In this document: positions 27,351 to 42,639 of the stretch, piece by piece | Layout: the number at the start of each line of letters is the position of its first letter | Numbering within the stretch: position 1 is the stretch's first letter | Assembly: GCF_050947335.1 (NCBI RefSeq) | Contig: NW_027473318.1 | Location: 2,976,001 to 3,040,000 of the forward strand | Length of the DNA stretch: 64,000 bases | Source of the DNA: Megachile rotundata | Taxonomy: Eukaryota > Arthropoda > Insecta > Hymenoptera > Megachilidae | Reading direction: 5' to 3' | The notes under the pieces: generated by a model | What the model was told of the DNA's origin: nothing | The model's input: the letters and a program-made list of their open reading frames with translations, nothing else | Databases searched by the model: none | Translations under genes and position numbers: made by a program

Positions 27351-28636
27351 ATTGTATTTGGGAGATTGTATTTGGGAGATTGTAATTGTATGATTGCGAT
27401 TGTATGATTGTGATTGTATGATTATGATTGTATGATTGTGATTGTATGATTGCGATTGTATGATTGTGATTGTATGTTTATGATTGTATTTTTGTGATTT
27501 TATGATTGTGATTGTATGATTGTGATTGTATGATTGTGATTTATGATTGCGATTGTATGAATGCGATTGTATGATTGTGATTGCATAATTGTGATTGTAT
27601 GATTGTGATTGTATGATTGTGATTGTATGATTGTGATTGTATGATTGTGATTGTATGATTGTGATTGTATGATTGTGATTGTATGAATGCGATTGTATGA
27701 TTGTGATTGCATAATTGTGATTGTATGATTGTGATTGTATGATTGCGATTGTATGATTGTGATTGTATGATTGTGATGTATGATTGTAATTGTATGATTA
27801 TGATTGTATGATTGTGATTGTATGATTGTCATGGTATGATTGTGATGGTATGATTGTGATTGTATGATTGCGATCGTATGATTCTGATTGTATGATTATG
27901 GTTGTATGATTGTGATTGTATGATTGCGATTGTATGATTGTGATTGTATGTTTATGATTGTATTTTTGTGATTTTATGATTGTGATTGTATGATTGTGAT
28001 TGTATGATTGCGATTGTATGATTGCGATTGTATGAATGCGATTGTATGATTGTGATTGCATAATTGTGATTGTATGATTGTGATTGTATGATTGTGATTG
28101 TATGATTGTGATTGTATGATTGTGGTTGTATGATTGTGATTGTATGATTGTGAAAGTATGATTGTGATTGTATGATTGTGTTTGTATGATTGTGATTGTA
28201 TGATTGTGATTGTATGAGTGTGATTGACTGATTGTGGTTGTGCGATTGTGATTGTACGATTGTGATTGTACGATTGTGATTGTATGATTGTGATTGTATG
28301 ATTATGATTGTATGATTGTGATTGCATGATTGTGATTGTATGATTGTGATTGCATGATTTTGAATGTATGATTCTGATTGTATGATTGTGATTGTATGAT
28401 TGTGATTGTATGATTGTGAGTGTATGATTGTGATTATATGATTGTGATTGTATGATTGTGATTGTATGATTGTGATTGCATGATTGTGATTGTATAATTG
28501 CAATTGTATGATTGTGATTGTATGATTATGATTTTATGATTGTGATTGCATGATTGTGATTGTATGGTTGTGATTATATGTTTGTGATTGTATGATTGTG
28601 ACAGTATGATTGTGATTGTATGATTGTGATTGTATG
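27351..28636 (+). repeat. 1.33-kb higher-order cycle, tandem copy 2
   Basis: This repeats 26022-27350, with anchor 27871 and AGTGTGATTGACTG at 28216. It differs by one added 14-bp unit and one extra shortened unit (GTGATTTATG, 13 bp, near 27537), which together give the 13-bp change in offset. It runs into the G-run at 28637. Confidence 0.85.
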
Positions 28637-30382
28637 ATTGTATTTGGGAGATTGTATTTGGGAGGTTGTATTTGGGAGATTGTAATTGTATGATTGTGAA
28701 AGTATGATTGTGATTGTATGATTGTGTTTGTATGATTGTGATTGTATGATTGTGATTGTATGATTGTATTTGGGAGATTGTAATTGTATGATTGCGATTG
28801 TATGATTGTGATTGTATGATTGCGATTGTATGATTGTGATTGTATGATTGTGATGTATAATAGTAATTGTATGATTATGATTGTATGATTGTGATTGTAT
28901 GATTGTCATGGTATGATTGTGATGGTATGATTGTGATTGTATGATTGCGATCGTATGAGTGTGATTGTATGAATATGATTGTATGATTGTGATTGTATGA
29001 TTGCGATTGTATGATTGTGATTGTATGTTTATGATTGTATTTTTGTGATTTTATGATTGTGATTGTATGATTGTGATTGTATGATTGTGATTGTGTGATT
29101 GCGATTGTATGAATGCGATTGTATGATTGTGATTGCATAATTGTGATTGTATGATTGTGATTGTATGATTGTGATTGTATGATTGTGATTGTATGATTGT
29201 GATTGTATGATTGTGATTGTATGAATGCGATTGTATGATTGTGATTGCATAATTGTGATTGTATGATTGTGATTGTAAGATTGCGATTGTATGATTGTGA
29301 TTGTATGATTGTGATGTATGATTGTAATTGTATGATTATGATTGTATGATTGTGATTGTATGATTGTCATGGTATGATTGTGATGGTATGATTGTGATTG
29401 TATGATTGCGATCGTATGATTCTGATTGTATGATTATGGTTGTATGATTGTGATTGTATGATTGCGATTGTATGATTGTGATTGTATGTTTATGATTGTA
29501 TTTTTGTGATTTTATGATTGTGATTGTATGATTGTGATTGTATGATTGTGATTGTATGATTGCGATTGTATGAATGCGATTGTATGATTGTGATTGCATA
29601 ATTGTGATTGTATGATTGTGATTGTATGATTGTGATTGTATGATTGTGATTGTATGATTGTGGTTGTATGATTGTGATTGTATGAATGCGATTGTATGAT
29701 TGTGATTGCATAATTGTGATTGTATGATTGTGATTGTATGATTGTGATTGTATGATTGTGATTGTATGTTTGCGATTGTATGATTGTGATGTTATGATTG
29801 TGATTGTATGATTGTGATTGTATGATTGTGATTGTATGAGTGTGATTGTCTGATTGTGGTTGTGCGTTTGTGATTGTACGATTGTGAATGTACGATTGTG
29901 ATTGTATGATTGTGGTTGTATGAATATGATTGTATGATTGTGATTGCATGATTGTGATTGTATGATTGTGATTGTATGATTGTGATTGTATGATTGTGAT
30001 TGTATGATTGTGATTGTCTGATTGTGGTTGTGCGATTGTGATTGTATGATTGTGATTCTGTGATTGTGATTGTATGATTGTGATTGTATGATTGTGATTG
30101 TATGATTGTATTTGGGAGATTGTATTTGGGAGATTGTATTTGGGAGATTGTAATTGTATGATTGCGATTGTATGATTGTGATTGTATGATTGCGATTGTA
30201 TGATTGTGATTGTATGATTGTGATGTATGATTGTAATTGTATGATTGCGATGTATGACTGTAATTGTATGATTGTGATTGTATGATTGTGATTGTATGAT
30301 TGTGATTGTATGATTGTGATTGTATGATTGTGATAGTATGATTGTGATTGTATGATTGTGACTGTATGATTGTGATTGTATG

Positions 30383-30438
30383 ATTGTATTTGGGAGATTG
30401 TATTTGGGAGATTGTATTTGGGAGATTGTATTTGGGAG
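30383..30438 (+). repeat. G-run, 4 units
   Basis: Follows the three-unit run at 30105 by 278 bp and is followed by a GTGACTG unit. The same pairing occurs at 50120/50398 and 57217/57495. Confidence 0.95.
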
Positions 30439-32757
30439 ATTGTGACTGTATGATTGCGATTGTATGATTGTGATTGTATGATTGCGATTGTATGATTGTC
30501 ATTGTATGATTATGATTGTATTTTTGTGATTTTATGATTGTGATTGTATGATTGTGACTGTATGATTGTGATTGTATGATTGCGATTGTATGAATGCGAT
30601 TGTATGAATGTTATTGCATAATTGTGATTGTATGATTGTGATTGTATGATTGTGATTGTATGATTGTGATTGTATGATTGTAATTGTATGATTATGATTG
30701 TATGATTGTGATTGTATGATTGAGATTCTATGATTGTGATTGTATGATTGCGATTGTATGATTGTCATTGTATGATTGTGATTGCATGATTGTGATTGTA
30801 TGATTGTGATTGCATGATTTTGAATGTATGATTCTGATTGTATGATTGTAATTGTATGATTGCGATTGTATGATTGTGATTGTATGATTGTGATGTATGA
30901 TTGTAATTGTATGATTATGATTGTATGATTGTGATTGTATGATTGTGATTGTATGATTGCGATTGTATGATTGTGATTGTATGATTGTGATTGTATGATT
31001 GTATTTGGGAGATTGTATTTGGGAGATTGTAATTGTATGATTGCGATTGTATGATTGTGATTGTATGATTGCGATTGTATGATTGTGATTGTATGATTGT
31101 GATGTATGATTGTAATTGTATGATTATGATTGTATGATTGTGATTGTATGATTGTCATGGTATGATTTTGATGGTATGATTGTGATTGTATGATTGCGAT
31201 CGTATGATTGTGATTTTATGATTATGATTGTATGATTGTGATTGTATGATTGCGATTGTATGATTGTGATTGTATGTTTATGATTGTATTTTTCCGATTT
31301 TATGATTGTGATTGTATGATTGTGATTGTATGATTGTGATTGTATGATTGCGATTGTACGAATGCGATTGTATGATTGTGATTGCATAATAGTGATTGTA
31401 TGATTGTGATTGTATGATTGTGATTGTATGATTGTGATTGTATGATTGCGATTGTACGAATGCGATTGTATGATTGTGATTGCATAATTGTGATTGTATG
31501 ATTGTGATTGTATGATTGTGATTGTATGATTGTGATTGTATGATTGTGATTGTATGATTGTGATTGTATGAATGCGATTGTATGATTGTGATTGCATAAT
31601 TGTGATTGTATGATTGTGATTGTAAGATTGCGATTGTATGATTGTGATTGTATGATTGTGATGTATGATTGTAATTGTATGATTATGATTGTATGATTGT
31701 GATTGTATGATTGTCATGGTATGATTGTGATGGTGTGATTGTGATTGTATGATTGCGATCGTATGATTCTGATTGTATGATTATGGTTGTATGATTGTGA
31801 TTGTATGATTGCGATTGTATGATTGTGATTGTATGTTTATGATTGTATTTTTGTGATTTTATGATTGTGATTGTATGATTGTGATTGTATGATTGTGATT
31901 GTATGATTGCGATTGTATGAATGCGATTGTATGATTGTGATTGCATAATTGTGATTGTATGATTGTGATTGTATGATTGTGATTGTATGATTGTGATTGT
32001 ATGATTGTGGTTGTATGATTGTGATTGTATGAATGCGATTGTATGATTGTGATTGCATAATTGTGATTGTATGATTGTGATTGTATGATTGTGATTGTAT
32101 GTTTGCGATTGTATGATTGTGATGTTATGATTGTGATTGTATGATTGTGATTGTATGATTGTGATTGTATGAGTGTGATTGTCTGATTGTGGTTGTGCGT
32201 TTGTGATTGTACGATTGTGAATGTACGATTGTGATTGTATGATTGTGGTTGTATGAATATGATTGTATGATTGTGATTGCATGATTGTGATTGTATGATT
32301 GTGATTGTATGATTGTGATTGTATGATTGTGATTGTATGATTGTGATTGTCTGATTGTGGTTGTGCGATTGTGATTGTATGATTGTGATTCTGTGATTGT
32401 GATTGTATGATTGTGATTGCATGATTGTGATTGTATGATTGTGATTGTATGATTGTGATTGTATGATTGTGATTGTATGATTGTGATTGTCTGATTGTGG
32501 TTGTGCGATTGTGATTGTATGATTGTGATTCTGTGATTGTGATTGTATGATTGTGATTGTATGATTGTGATTGTATGATTGTGATGTATGATTGTAATTG
32601 TATGATTGCGATGTATGACTGTAATTGTATGATTGTGATTGTATGATTGTGATTGTATGATTGTGATTGTATGATTGTGATTGTATGATTGTGATTGTGT
32701 GATTGTGATAGTATGATTGTGATTGTATGATTGTGACTGTATGATTGTGATTGTATG

Positions 32758-32827
32758 ATTGTATTTGGGAGATTGAATTTGGGAGATTGTATTTGGGAGA
32801 TTGTATTTGGGAGATTGTATTTGGGAG
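32758..32827 (+). repeat. G-run, 5 units, one GAATTTGGG unit
   Basis: The second unit reads ATTGAATTTGGGAG, as also seen in the runs at 50398 and 57495, which links the three. A 139-bp spacer leads to 32967. Confidence 0.94.
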
Positions 32828-33111
32828 ATTGTGACTGTATGATTGCGATTGTATGATTGTGATTGTATGATTGCGATTGTATGATTGCGGTTGTATGATT
32901 GTGATGTATGATTGTAATTGTATGATTATGATTGTATGATTGTGATTGTATGATTGTGATTGTATGATTGTATTTGGGAGATTGTATTTGGGAGATTGTA
33001 TTTGGGAGATTGTAATTGTATGATGGCGATTGTATGATTGTGATTGTATGATTGCGATTGTATGATTGTGATTGTATGATTGTGATGTATGATTGTAATT
33101 GTATGATTATG

Positions 33112-36100
33112 ATTGTATGATTGTGATTGTATGATTGTGATGGTATGATTGTGATGGTATGATTGTGATTGTATGATTGCGATCGTATGATTGTGATTGT
33201 ATGATTATGATTGTATGATTGTGATTGTGTGATTGCGATTGTATGATTGTCATTGTATGATTATGATTGTATTTTTGTGATTTTATGATTGTGATTGTAT
33301 GATTGTGATTGTATGATTGTGATTGTATGATTGTGATTGTATGATTGTGATTGTCTGATTGTGGTTGTGCGATTGTGATTGTATGATTGTGATTCTGTGA
33401 TTGTGATTGTATGATTGTGATTGTATGAATGCGATTGTATGATTGTGATTGCATAATTGTGATTGTATGATTGTGACTGTATGATTGTGATTGTATGATT
33501 GTGATTGTATGTTTGCGATTGTATGATTGTGATGTTATGATTGTGATTGTATGATTGTGATTGTATGATTGTGATTGTATGAGTGTGATTGTCTGATTGT
33601 GGTTGTGCGTTTGTGATTGTACGATTGTGAATGTACGATTGTGATTGTATGATTGTGGTTGTATGAATATGATTGTATGATTGTGATTGCATGATTGTGA
33701 TTGTATGATTGTGATTGTATGATTGTGATTGTATGATTGTGATTGTATGATTGTGATTGTCTGATTGTGGTTGTGCGATTGTGATTGTATGATTGTGATT
33801 CTGTGATTGTGATTGTATGATTGTGATTGTATGATTGTGATTGTATGATTGTATTTGGGAGATTGTATTTGGGAGATTGTATTTGGGAGATTGTAATTGT
33901 ATGATTGCGATTGTATGATTGTGATTGTATGATTGCGATTGTATGATTGTGATTGTATGATTGTGATGTATGATTGTAATTGTATGATTGCGATGTATGA
34001 CTGTAATTGTATGATTGTGATTGTATGATTGTGATTGTATGATTGTGATTGTATGATTGTGATAGTATGATTGTGATTGTATGATTGTGACTGTATGATT
34101 GTGATTGTATGATTGTATTTGGGAGATTGTATTTGGGAGATTGTATTTGGGAGATTGTATTTGGGAGATTGTGACTGTATGATTGCGATTGTATGATTGT
34201 GATTGTATGATTGCGATTGTATGATTGTCATTGTATGATTATGATTGTATTTTTGTGATTTTATGATTGTGATTGTATGATTGTGACTGTATGATTGTGA
34301 TTGTATGATTGCGATTGTATGAATGCGATTGTATGAATGTTATTGCATAATTGTGATTGTATGATTGTGATTGTATGATTGTGATTGTATGATTGTGATT
34401 GTATGATTGTAATTGTATGATTATGATTGTATGATTGTGATTGTATGATTGCGATTCTATGATTGTGATTGTATGATTGCGATTGTATGATTGTCATTGT
34501 ATGATTGTGATTGTATGATTGTGATTGTATGATTGTGATTGTATGATTGTGATAGTATGATTGTGATTGTATGATTGTGACTGTATGATTGTGATTGTAT
34601 GATTTTGAAAGTATGATTGTGATTGTATGATTGTGTTTGTATGATTGTGATTGTATGATTGTGATTGTATGAGTGTGATTGACTGATTGTGGTTGTGCGA
34701 TTGTGATTGTACGATTGTGATTGTACGATTGTGATTGTATGATTGTGATTGTATGATTATGATTGTATGATTGTGATTGCATGATTGTGATTGTATGATT
34801 GTGATTGCATGATTTTGAATGTATGATTCTGATTGTATGATTGTAATTGTATGATTGCGATTGTATGATTGTGATTGTATGATTGTGATGTATGATTGTA
34901 ATTGTATGATTATGATTGTATGATTGTGATTGTATGATTGTGATTGTATGATTGTGATTGTATGATTGTGATTGTATGATTGTATTTGGGAGATTGTATT
35001 TGGGAGATTGTAATTGTATGATTGCGATTGTATGATTGTGATTGTATGATTGCGATTGTATGATTGTGATTGTATGATTGTGATGTATGATTGTAATTGT
35101 ATGATTATGATTGTATGATTGTGATTGTATGATTGTCATGGTATGATTTTGATGGTATGATTGTGATTGTATGATTGCGATCGTATGATTGTGATTTTAT
35201 GATTATGATTGTATGATTGTGATTGTATGATTGCGATTGTATGATTGTGATTGTATGTTTATGATTGTATTTTTCCGATTTTATGATTGTGATTGTATGA
35301 TTGTGATTGTATGATTGTGATTGTATGATTGCGATTGTACGAATGCGATTGTATGATTGTGATTGCATAATAGTGATTGTATGATTGTGATTGTATGATT
35401 GTGATTGTATGATTGTGATTGTATGATTGCGATTGTACGAATGCGATTGTATGATTGTGATTGCATAATTGTGATTGTATGATTGTGATTGTATGATTGT
35501 GATTGTATGATTGTGATTGTATGATTGTGATTGTATGATTGTGATTGTATGAATGCGATTGTATGATTGTGATTGCATAATTGTGATTGTATGATTGTGA
35601 TTGTAAGATTGCGATTGTATGATTGTGATTGTATGATTGTGATGTATGATTGTAATTGTATGATTATGATTGTATGATTGTGATTGTATGATTGTCATGG
35701 TATGATTGTGATGGTGTGATTGTGATTGTATGATTGCGATCGTATGATTCTGATTGTATGATTATGGTTGTATGATTGTGATTGTATGATTGCGATTGTA
35801 TGATTGTGATTGTATGTTTATGATTGTATTTTTGTGATTTTATGATTGTGATTGTATGATTGTGATTGTATGATTGTGATTGTATGATTGCGATTGTATG
35901 AATGCGATTGTATGATTGTGATTGCATAATTGTGATTGTATGATTGTGATTGTATGATTGTGATTGTATGATTGTGATTGTATGATTGTGGTTGTATGAT
36001 TGTGATTGTATGATTGTGATTGTATGATTGAGATTCTATGATTGTGATTGTATGATTGCGATTGTATGATTGTCATTGTATGATTGTGATTGTATGATTG

Positions 36101-36773
36101 TGATTGTATGATTGTGATTGTATGATTGTGATTGTATGATTGTGATTGTATGATTGTGACTGTATGATTGTGATTGTATGATTTTGAAAGTATGATTGTG
36201 ATTGTATGATTGTGTTTGTATGATTGTGATTGTATGATTGTGATTGTATGAGTGTGATTGACTGATTGTGGTTGTGCGATTGTGATTGTACGATTGTGAT
36301 TGTACGATTGTGATTGTATGATTGTGATTGTATGATTGTGATTGTATGATTGCGATTGTATGAATGCGATTGTATGATTGTGATTGCATAATTGTGATTG
36401 TATGATTGTGATTGTATGATTGTGATTGTATGATTGTGATTGTATGATTGTGATTGTATGATTGTGATTGTATGAATGCGATTGTATGATTGTGATTGCA
36501 TAGTTGTGATTGTATGATTGTGATTGTATGATTGCGATTGTATGATTGTGATTGTATGATTGTGATGTATGATTGTAATTGTATGATTATGATTGTATGA
36601 TTGTGATTGTATGATTGTCATGGTATGATTGTGATGGTATGATTGTGATTGTATGATTGCGATCGTATGATTCTGATTGTATGATTATGGTTGTATGATT
36701 GTGATTGTATGATTGCGATTGTATGATTGTGATTGTATGTTTATGATTGTATTTTTGTGATTTTATGATTGTG
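33112..36773 (+). repeat. 3,662-bp tandem duplication, copy A
   Basis: All landmarks recur 3,662 bp downstream: CGATCG at 33180, 35178, 35737 and 36660; G-runs at 33848, 34112 and 34979; AGTGTGATTGTCTG at 33582; AGTGTGATTGACTG at 34672 and 36251. Antisense frames of 292, 197, 182 and 117 codons are identical in the two copies. One visible difference is C at 33477 against T at 37139. The length is 262 units minus 6 bp, as expected for several 13-bp units. Confidence 0.94.
34112..34167 (+). repeat. G-run, 4 units
   Basis: Lies 264 bp after the run at 33848 in copy A of the 3,662-bp pair. The intervening stretch contains two 13-bp units. Confidence 0.95.
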
Positions 36774-39700
36774 ATTGTATGATTGTGATTGTATGATTGT
36801 GATGGTATGATTGTGATGGTATGATTGTGATTGTATGATTGCGATCGTATGATTGTGATTGTATGATTATGATTGTATGATTGTGATTGTGTGATTGCGA
36901 TTGTATGATTGTCATTGTATGATTATGATTGTATTTTTGTGATTTTATGATTGTGATTGTATGATTGTGATTGTATGATTGTGATTGTATGATTGTGATT
37001 GTATGATTGTGATTGTCTGATTGTGGTTGTGCGATTGTGATTGTATGATTGTGATTCTGTGATTGTGATTGTATGATTGTGATTGTATGAATGCGATTGT
37101 ATGATTGTGATTGCATAATTGTGATTGTATGATTGTGATTGTATGATTGTGATTGTATGATTGTGATTGTATGTTTGCGATTGTATGATTGTGATGTTAT
37201 GATTGTGATTGTATGATTGTGATTGTATGATTGTGATTGTATGAGTGTGATTGTCTGATTGTGGTTGTGCGTTTGTGATTGTACGATTGTGAATGTACGA
37301 TTGTGATTGTATGATTGTGGTTGTATGAATATGATTGTATGATTGTGATTGCATGATTGTGATTGTATGATTGTGATTGTATGATTGTGATTGTATGATT
37401 GTGATTGTATGATTGTGATTGTCTGATTGTGGTTGTGCGATTGTGATTGTATGATTGTGATTCTGTGATTGTGATTGTATGATTGTGATTGTATGATTGT
37501 GATTGTATGATTGTATTTGGGAGATTGTATTTGGGAGATTGTATTTGGGAGATTGTAATTGTATGATTGCGATTGTATGATTGTGATTGTATGATTGCGA
37601 TTGTATGATTGTGATTGTATGATTGTGATGTATGATTGTAATTGTATGATTGCGATGTATGACTGTAATTGTATGATTGTGATTGTATGATTGTGATTGT
37701 ATGATTGTGATTGTATGATTGTGATAGTATGATTGTGATTGTATGATTGTGACTGTATGATTGTGATTGTATGATTGTATTTGGGAGATTGTATTTGGGA
37801 GATTGTATTTGGGAGATTGTATTTGGGAGATTGTGACTGTATGATTGCGATTGTATGATTGTGATTGTATGATTGCGATTGTATGATTGTCATTGTATGA
37901 TTATGATTGTATTTTTGTGATTTTATGATTGTGATTGTATGATTGTGACTGTATGATTGTGATTGTATGATTGCGATTGTATGAATGCGATTGTATGAAT
38001 GTTATTGCATAATTGTGATTGTATGATTGTGATTGTATGATTGTGATTGTATGATTGTGATTGTATGATTGTAATTGTATGATTATGATTGTATGATTGT
38101 GATTGTATGATTGCGATTCTATGATTGTGATTGTATGATTGCGATTGTATGATTGTCATTGTATGATTGTGATTGTATGATTGTGATTGTATGATTGTGA
38201 TTGTATGATTGTGATAGTATGATTGTGATTGTATGATTGTGACTGTATGATTGTGATTGTATGATTTTGAAAGTATGATTGTGATTGTATGATTGTGTTT
38301 GTATGATTGTGATTGTATGATTGTGATTGTATGAGTGTGATTGACTGATTGTGGTTGTGCGATTGTGATTGTACGATTGTGATTGTACGATTGTGATTGT
38401 ATGATTGTGATTGTATGATTATGATTGTATGATTGTGATTGCATGATTGTGATTGTATGATTGTGATTGCATGATTTTGAATGTATGATTCTGATTGTAT
38501 GATTGTAATTGTATGATTGCGATTGTATGATTGTGATTGTATGATTGTGATGTATGATTGTAATTGTATGATTATGATTGTATGATTGTGATTGTATGAT
38601 TGTGATTGTATGATTGTGATTGTATGATTGTGATTGTATGATTGTATTTGGGAGATTGTATTTGGGAGATTGTAATTGTATGATTGCGATTGTATGATTG
38701 TGATTGTATGATTGCGATTGTATGATTGTGATTGTATGATTGTGATGTATGATTGTAATTGTATGATTATGATTGTATGATTGTGATTGTATGATTGTCA
38801 TGGTATGATTTTGATGGTATGATTGTGATTGTATGATTGCGATCGTATGATTGTGATTTTATGATTATGATTGTATGATTGTGATTGTATGATTGCGATT
38901 GTATGATTGTGATTGTATGTTTATGATTGTATTTTTCCGATTTTATGATTGTGATTGTATGATTGTGATTGTATGATTGTGATTGTATGATTGCGATTGT
39001 ACGAATGCGATTGTATGATTGTGATTGCATAATAGTGATTGTATGATTGTGATTGTATGATTGTGATTGTATGATTGTGATTGTATGATTGCGATTGTAC
39101 GAATGCGATTGTATGATTGTGATTGCATAATTGTGATTGTATGATTGTGATTGTATGATTGTGATTGTATGATTGTGATTGTATGATTGTGATTGTATGA
39201 TTGTGATTGTATGAATGCGATTGTATGATTGTGATTGCATAATTGTGATTGTATGATTGTGATTGTAAGATTGCGATTGTATGATTGTGATTGTATGATT
39301 GTGATGTATGATTGTAATTGTATGATTATGATTGTATGATTGTGATTGTATGATTGTCATGGTATGATTGTGATGGTGTGATTGTGATTGTATGATTGCG
39401 ATCGTATGATTCTGATTGTATGATTATGGTTGTATGATTGTGATTGTATGATTGCGATTGTATGATTGTGATTGTATGTTTATGATTGTATTTTTGTGAT
39501 TTTATGATTGTGATTGTATGATTGTGATTGTATGATTGTGATTGTATGATTGCGATTGTATGAATGCGATTGTATGATTGTGATTGCATAATTGTGATTG
39601 TATGATTGTGATTGTATGATTGTGATTGTATGATTGTGATTGTATGATTGTGGTTGTATGATTGTGATTGTATGATTGTGATTGTATGATTGAGATTCTA

Positions 39701-40455
39701 TGATTGTGATTGTATGATTGCGATTGTATGATTGTCATTGTATGATTGTGATTGTATGATTGTGATTGTATGATTGTGATTGTATGATTGTGATTGTATG
39801 ATTGTGATTGTATGATTGTGACTGTATGATTGTGATTGTATGATTTTGAAAGTATGATTGTGATTGTATGATTGTGTTTGTATGATTGTGATTGTATGAT
39901 TGTGATTGTATGAGTGTGATTGACTGATTGTGGTTGTGCGATTGTGATTGTACGATTGTGATTGTACGATTGTGATTGTATGATTGTGATTGTATGATTG
40001 TGATTGTATGATTGCGATTGTATGAATGCGATTGTATGATTGTGATTGCATAATTGTGATTGTATGATTGTGATTGTATGATTGTGATTGTATGATTGTG
40101 ATTGTATGATTGTGATTGTATGATTGTGATTGTATGAATGCGATTGTATGATTGTGATTGCATAGTTGTGATTGTATGATTGTGATTGTATGATTGCGAT
40201 TGTATGATTGTGATTGTATGATTGTGATGTATGATTGTAATTGTATGATTATGATTGTATGATTGTGATTGTATGATTGTCATGGTATGATTGTGATGGT
40301 ATGATTGTGATTGTATGATTGCGATCGTATGATTCTGATTGTATGATTATGGTTGTATGATTGTGATTGTATGATTGCGATTGTATGATTGTGATTGTAT
40401 GTTTATGATTGTATTTTTGTGATTTTATGATTGTGATTGTATGATTGTGATTGTA
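36774..40455 (+). repeat. 3,662-bp tandem duplication, copy B
   Basis: This repeats 33112-36773 with constant offset, including anchors 36842, 38840, 39399 and 40322 and G-runs 37510, 37774 and 38641. The match ends near 40455, where copy A passes into a GATGG unit and this copy into ATTGCG units. The absence of any visible indel across the pair suggests a very recent duplication, or an assembly duplication. Confidence 0.94.
37774..37829 (+). repeat. G-run, 4 units
   Basis: Copy B counterpart of 34112-34167 at 3,662 bp. Confidence 0.95.
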
Positions 40456-41129
40456 TGATTGCGATTGTATGATTGCGATTGTATGAATGCGATTGTATGA
40501 TTGTGATTGCATAATTGTGATTGTATGATTGTGATTGTATGATTGTGATTGTATGATTGTGATTGTATGATTGTGGTTGTATGATTGTGATTGTATGATT
40601 GTGAAAGTATGATTGTGATTGTATGATTGTGTTTGTATGATTGTGATTGTATGATTGTGATTGTATGAGTGTGATTGACTGATTGTGGTTGTGCGATTGT
40701 GATTGTACGATTGTGATTGTACGATTGTGATTGTATGATTGTGATTGTATGATTATGATTGTATGATTGTGATTGCATGATTGTGATTGTATGATTGTGA
40801 TTGCATGATTTTGAATGTATGATTCTGATTGTATGATTGTGATTGTATGATTGTGATTGTATGATTGTGAGTGTATGATTGTGATTATATGATTGTGATT
40901 GTATGATTGTGATTGTATGATTGTGATAGTATGATTGTGATTGTATGATTGTGATTGCATGATTGTGATTGTATGATTGTAATTGTATGATTGTGATTGT
41001 ATGATTATGATTTTATGATTGTGATTGCATGATTGTGATTGTATGGTTGTGATTGTATGATTGTGATTGTATGATTGTGACAGTATGATTGTGATTGTAT
41101 GATTGTGATTGTATGATTGTGATTGTATG

Positions 41130-41199
41130 ATTGTATTTGGGAGATTGTATTTGGGAGATTGTATTTGGGAGATTGTATTTGGGAGATTGTATTTGGGAG
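41130..41199 (+). repeat. G-run, 5 units
   Basis: Five regular units, then a 139-bp spacer to 41339. Confidence 0.95.
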
Positions 41200-42569
41200 A
41201 TTGTAATTGTATGATTGCGATTGTATGATTGTGATTGTATGATTGCGATTGTATGATTGTGATTGTATGATTGTGATGTATGATTGTAATTGTATGATTA
41301 TGATTGTATGATTGTGATTGTATGATTGTGATTGTATGATTGTATTTGGGAGATTGTATTTGGGAGATTGTAAATGTATGATTGCGATTGTATGATTGTG
41401 ATTGTATGATTATGATTGTATGATTGTGATTGTATGATTGCGATTGTATGATTGTGATTGTATGTTTATGATTGTATTTTTGTGATTTTATGATTGTGAT
41501 TGTATGATTGTGATTGTATGATTGTGATTGTATGATTGCGATTGTATGAATGCGATTGTATGATTGTGATTGCATAATTGTGATTGTATGATTGTGATTG
41601 TATGATTGTGATTGTATGATTGTGATTGTATGATTGTGATTGTATGAATGCGATTGTATGATTGTGATTGCATAATTGTGATTGTATGATTGTGATTGTA
41701 TGATTGCGATTGTATGATTGTGATTGTATGATTGTGATGTATGATTGTAATTGTATGATTATGATTGTATGATTGTGATTGTATGATTGTCATGGTATGA
41801 TTGTGATGGTATGATTGTGATTGTATGATTGCGATCGTATGATTCTGATTGTATGATTATGGTTGTATGATTGTGATTGTATGATTGCGATTGTATGATT
41901 GTGATTGTATGTTTATGATTGTATTTTTGTGATTTTATGATTGTGATTGTATGATTGTGATTGTATGATTGCGATTGTATGATTGCGATTGTATGAATGC
42001 GATTGTATGATTGTGATTGCATAATTGTGATTGTATGATTGTGATTGTATGATTGTGATTGTATGATTGTGATTGTATGATTGTGGTTGTATGATTGTGA
42101 TTGTATGATTGTGAAAGCATGATTGTGATTGTATGATTGTGTTTGTATGATTGTGATTGTATGATTGTGATTGTATGAGTGTGATTGACTGATTGTGGTT
42201 GTGCGATTGTGATTGTACGATTGTGATTGTACGATTGTGATTGTATGATTGTGATTGTATGATTATGATTGTATGATTGTGATTGCATGATTGTGATTGT
42301 ATGATTGTGATTGCATGATTTTGAATGTATGATTCTGATTGTATGATTGTGATTGTATGATTGTGATTGTATGATTGTGAGTGTATGATTGTGATTATAT
42401 GATTGTGATTGTATGATTGTGATAGTATGATTGTGATTGTATGATTGTGATTGCATGATTGTGATTGTATAATTGCAATTGTATGATTGTGATTGTATGA
42501 TTATGATTTTATGATTGTGATTGCATGATTGTGATTGTATGATTGTAATTGTATGATTGTGATTGTATG

Positions 42570-42639
42570 ATTGTATTTGGGAGATTGTATTTGGGAGATT
42601 GTATTTGGGAGATTGTATTTGGGAGATTGTATTTGGGAG
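42570..42639 (+). repeat. G-run, 5 units
   Basis: Five regular units followed soon by the T-rich TTTATG / TTTGTG pair, without the usual second run. Confidence 0.95.

Larger units (their letters stand above)
28637..33111 (+). repeat. Mosaic block stretch, 28.6-33.1 kb
   Basis: G-runs lie at 28637, 28763 (a lone unit), 30105, 30383, 30998, 32758 and 32967. Anchors lie at 28948, 29409, 31197 and 31756. AGTGTGATTGTCTG units lie at 29839 and 32172. Its order of blocks, from the TCTG block to paired G-runs about 264-278 bp apart, also occurs at 33.8, 37.5, 47.2, 50.1, 54.0 and 57.2 kb. The TCTG/GATTCTGTG succession occurs twice in a row near 32350 and 32488, a local duplication of about 140 bp. 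No gene is seen. Confidence 0.75.

Noticed and set aside
33112..40455. Pure assembly artefact for the 3,662-bp pair
   Set aside because: Not adopted as the main reading, because at least one base differs between the copies and other segments show graded divergence. It stays possible and is listed as a check.
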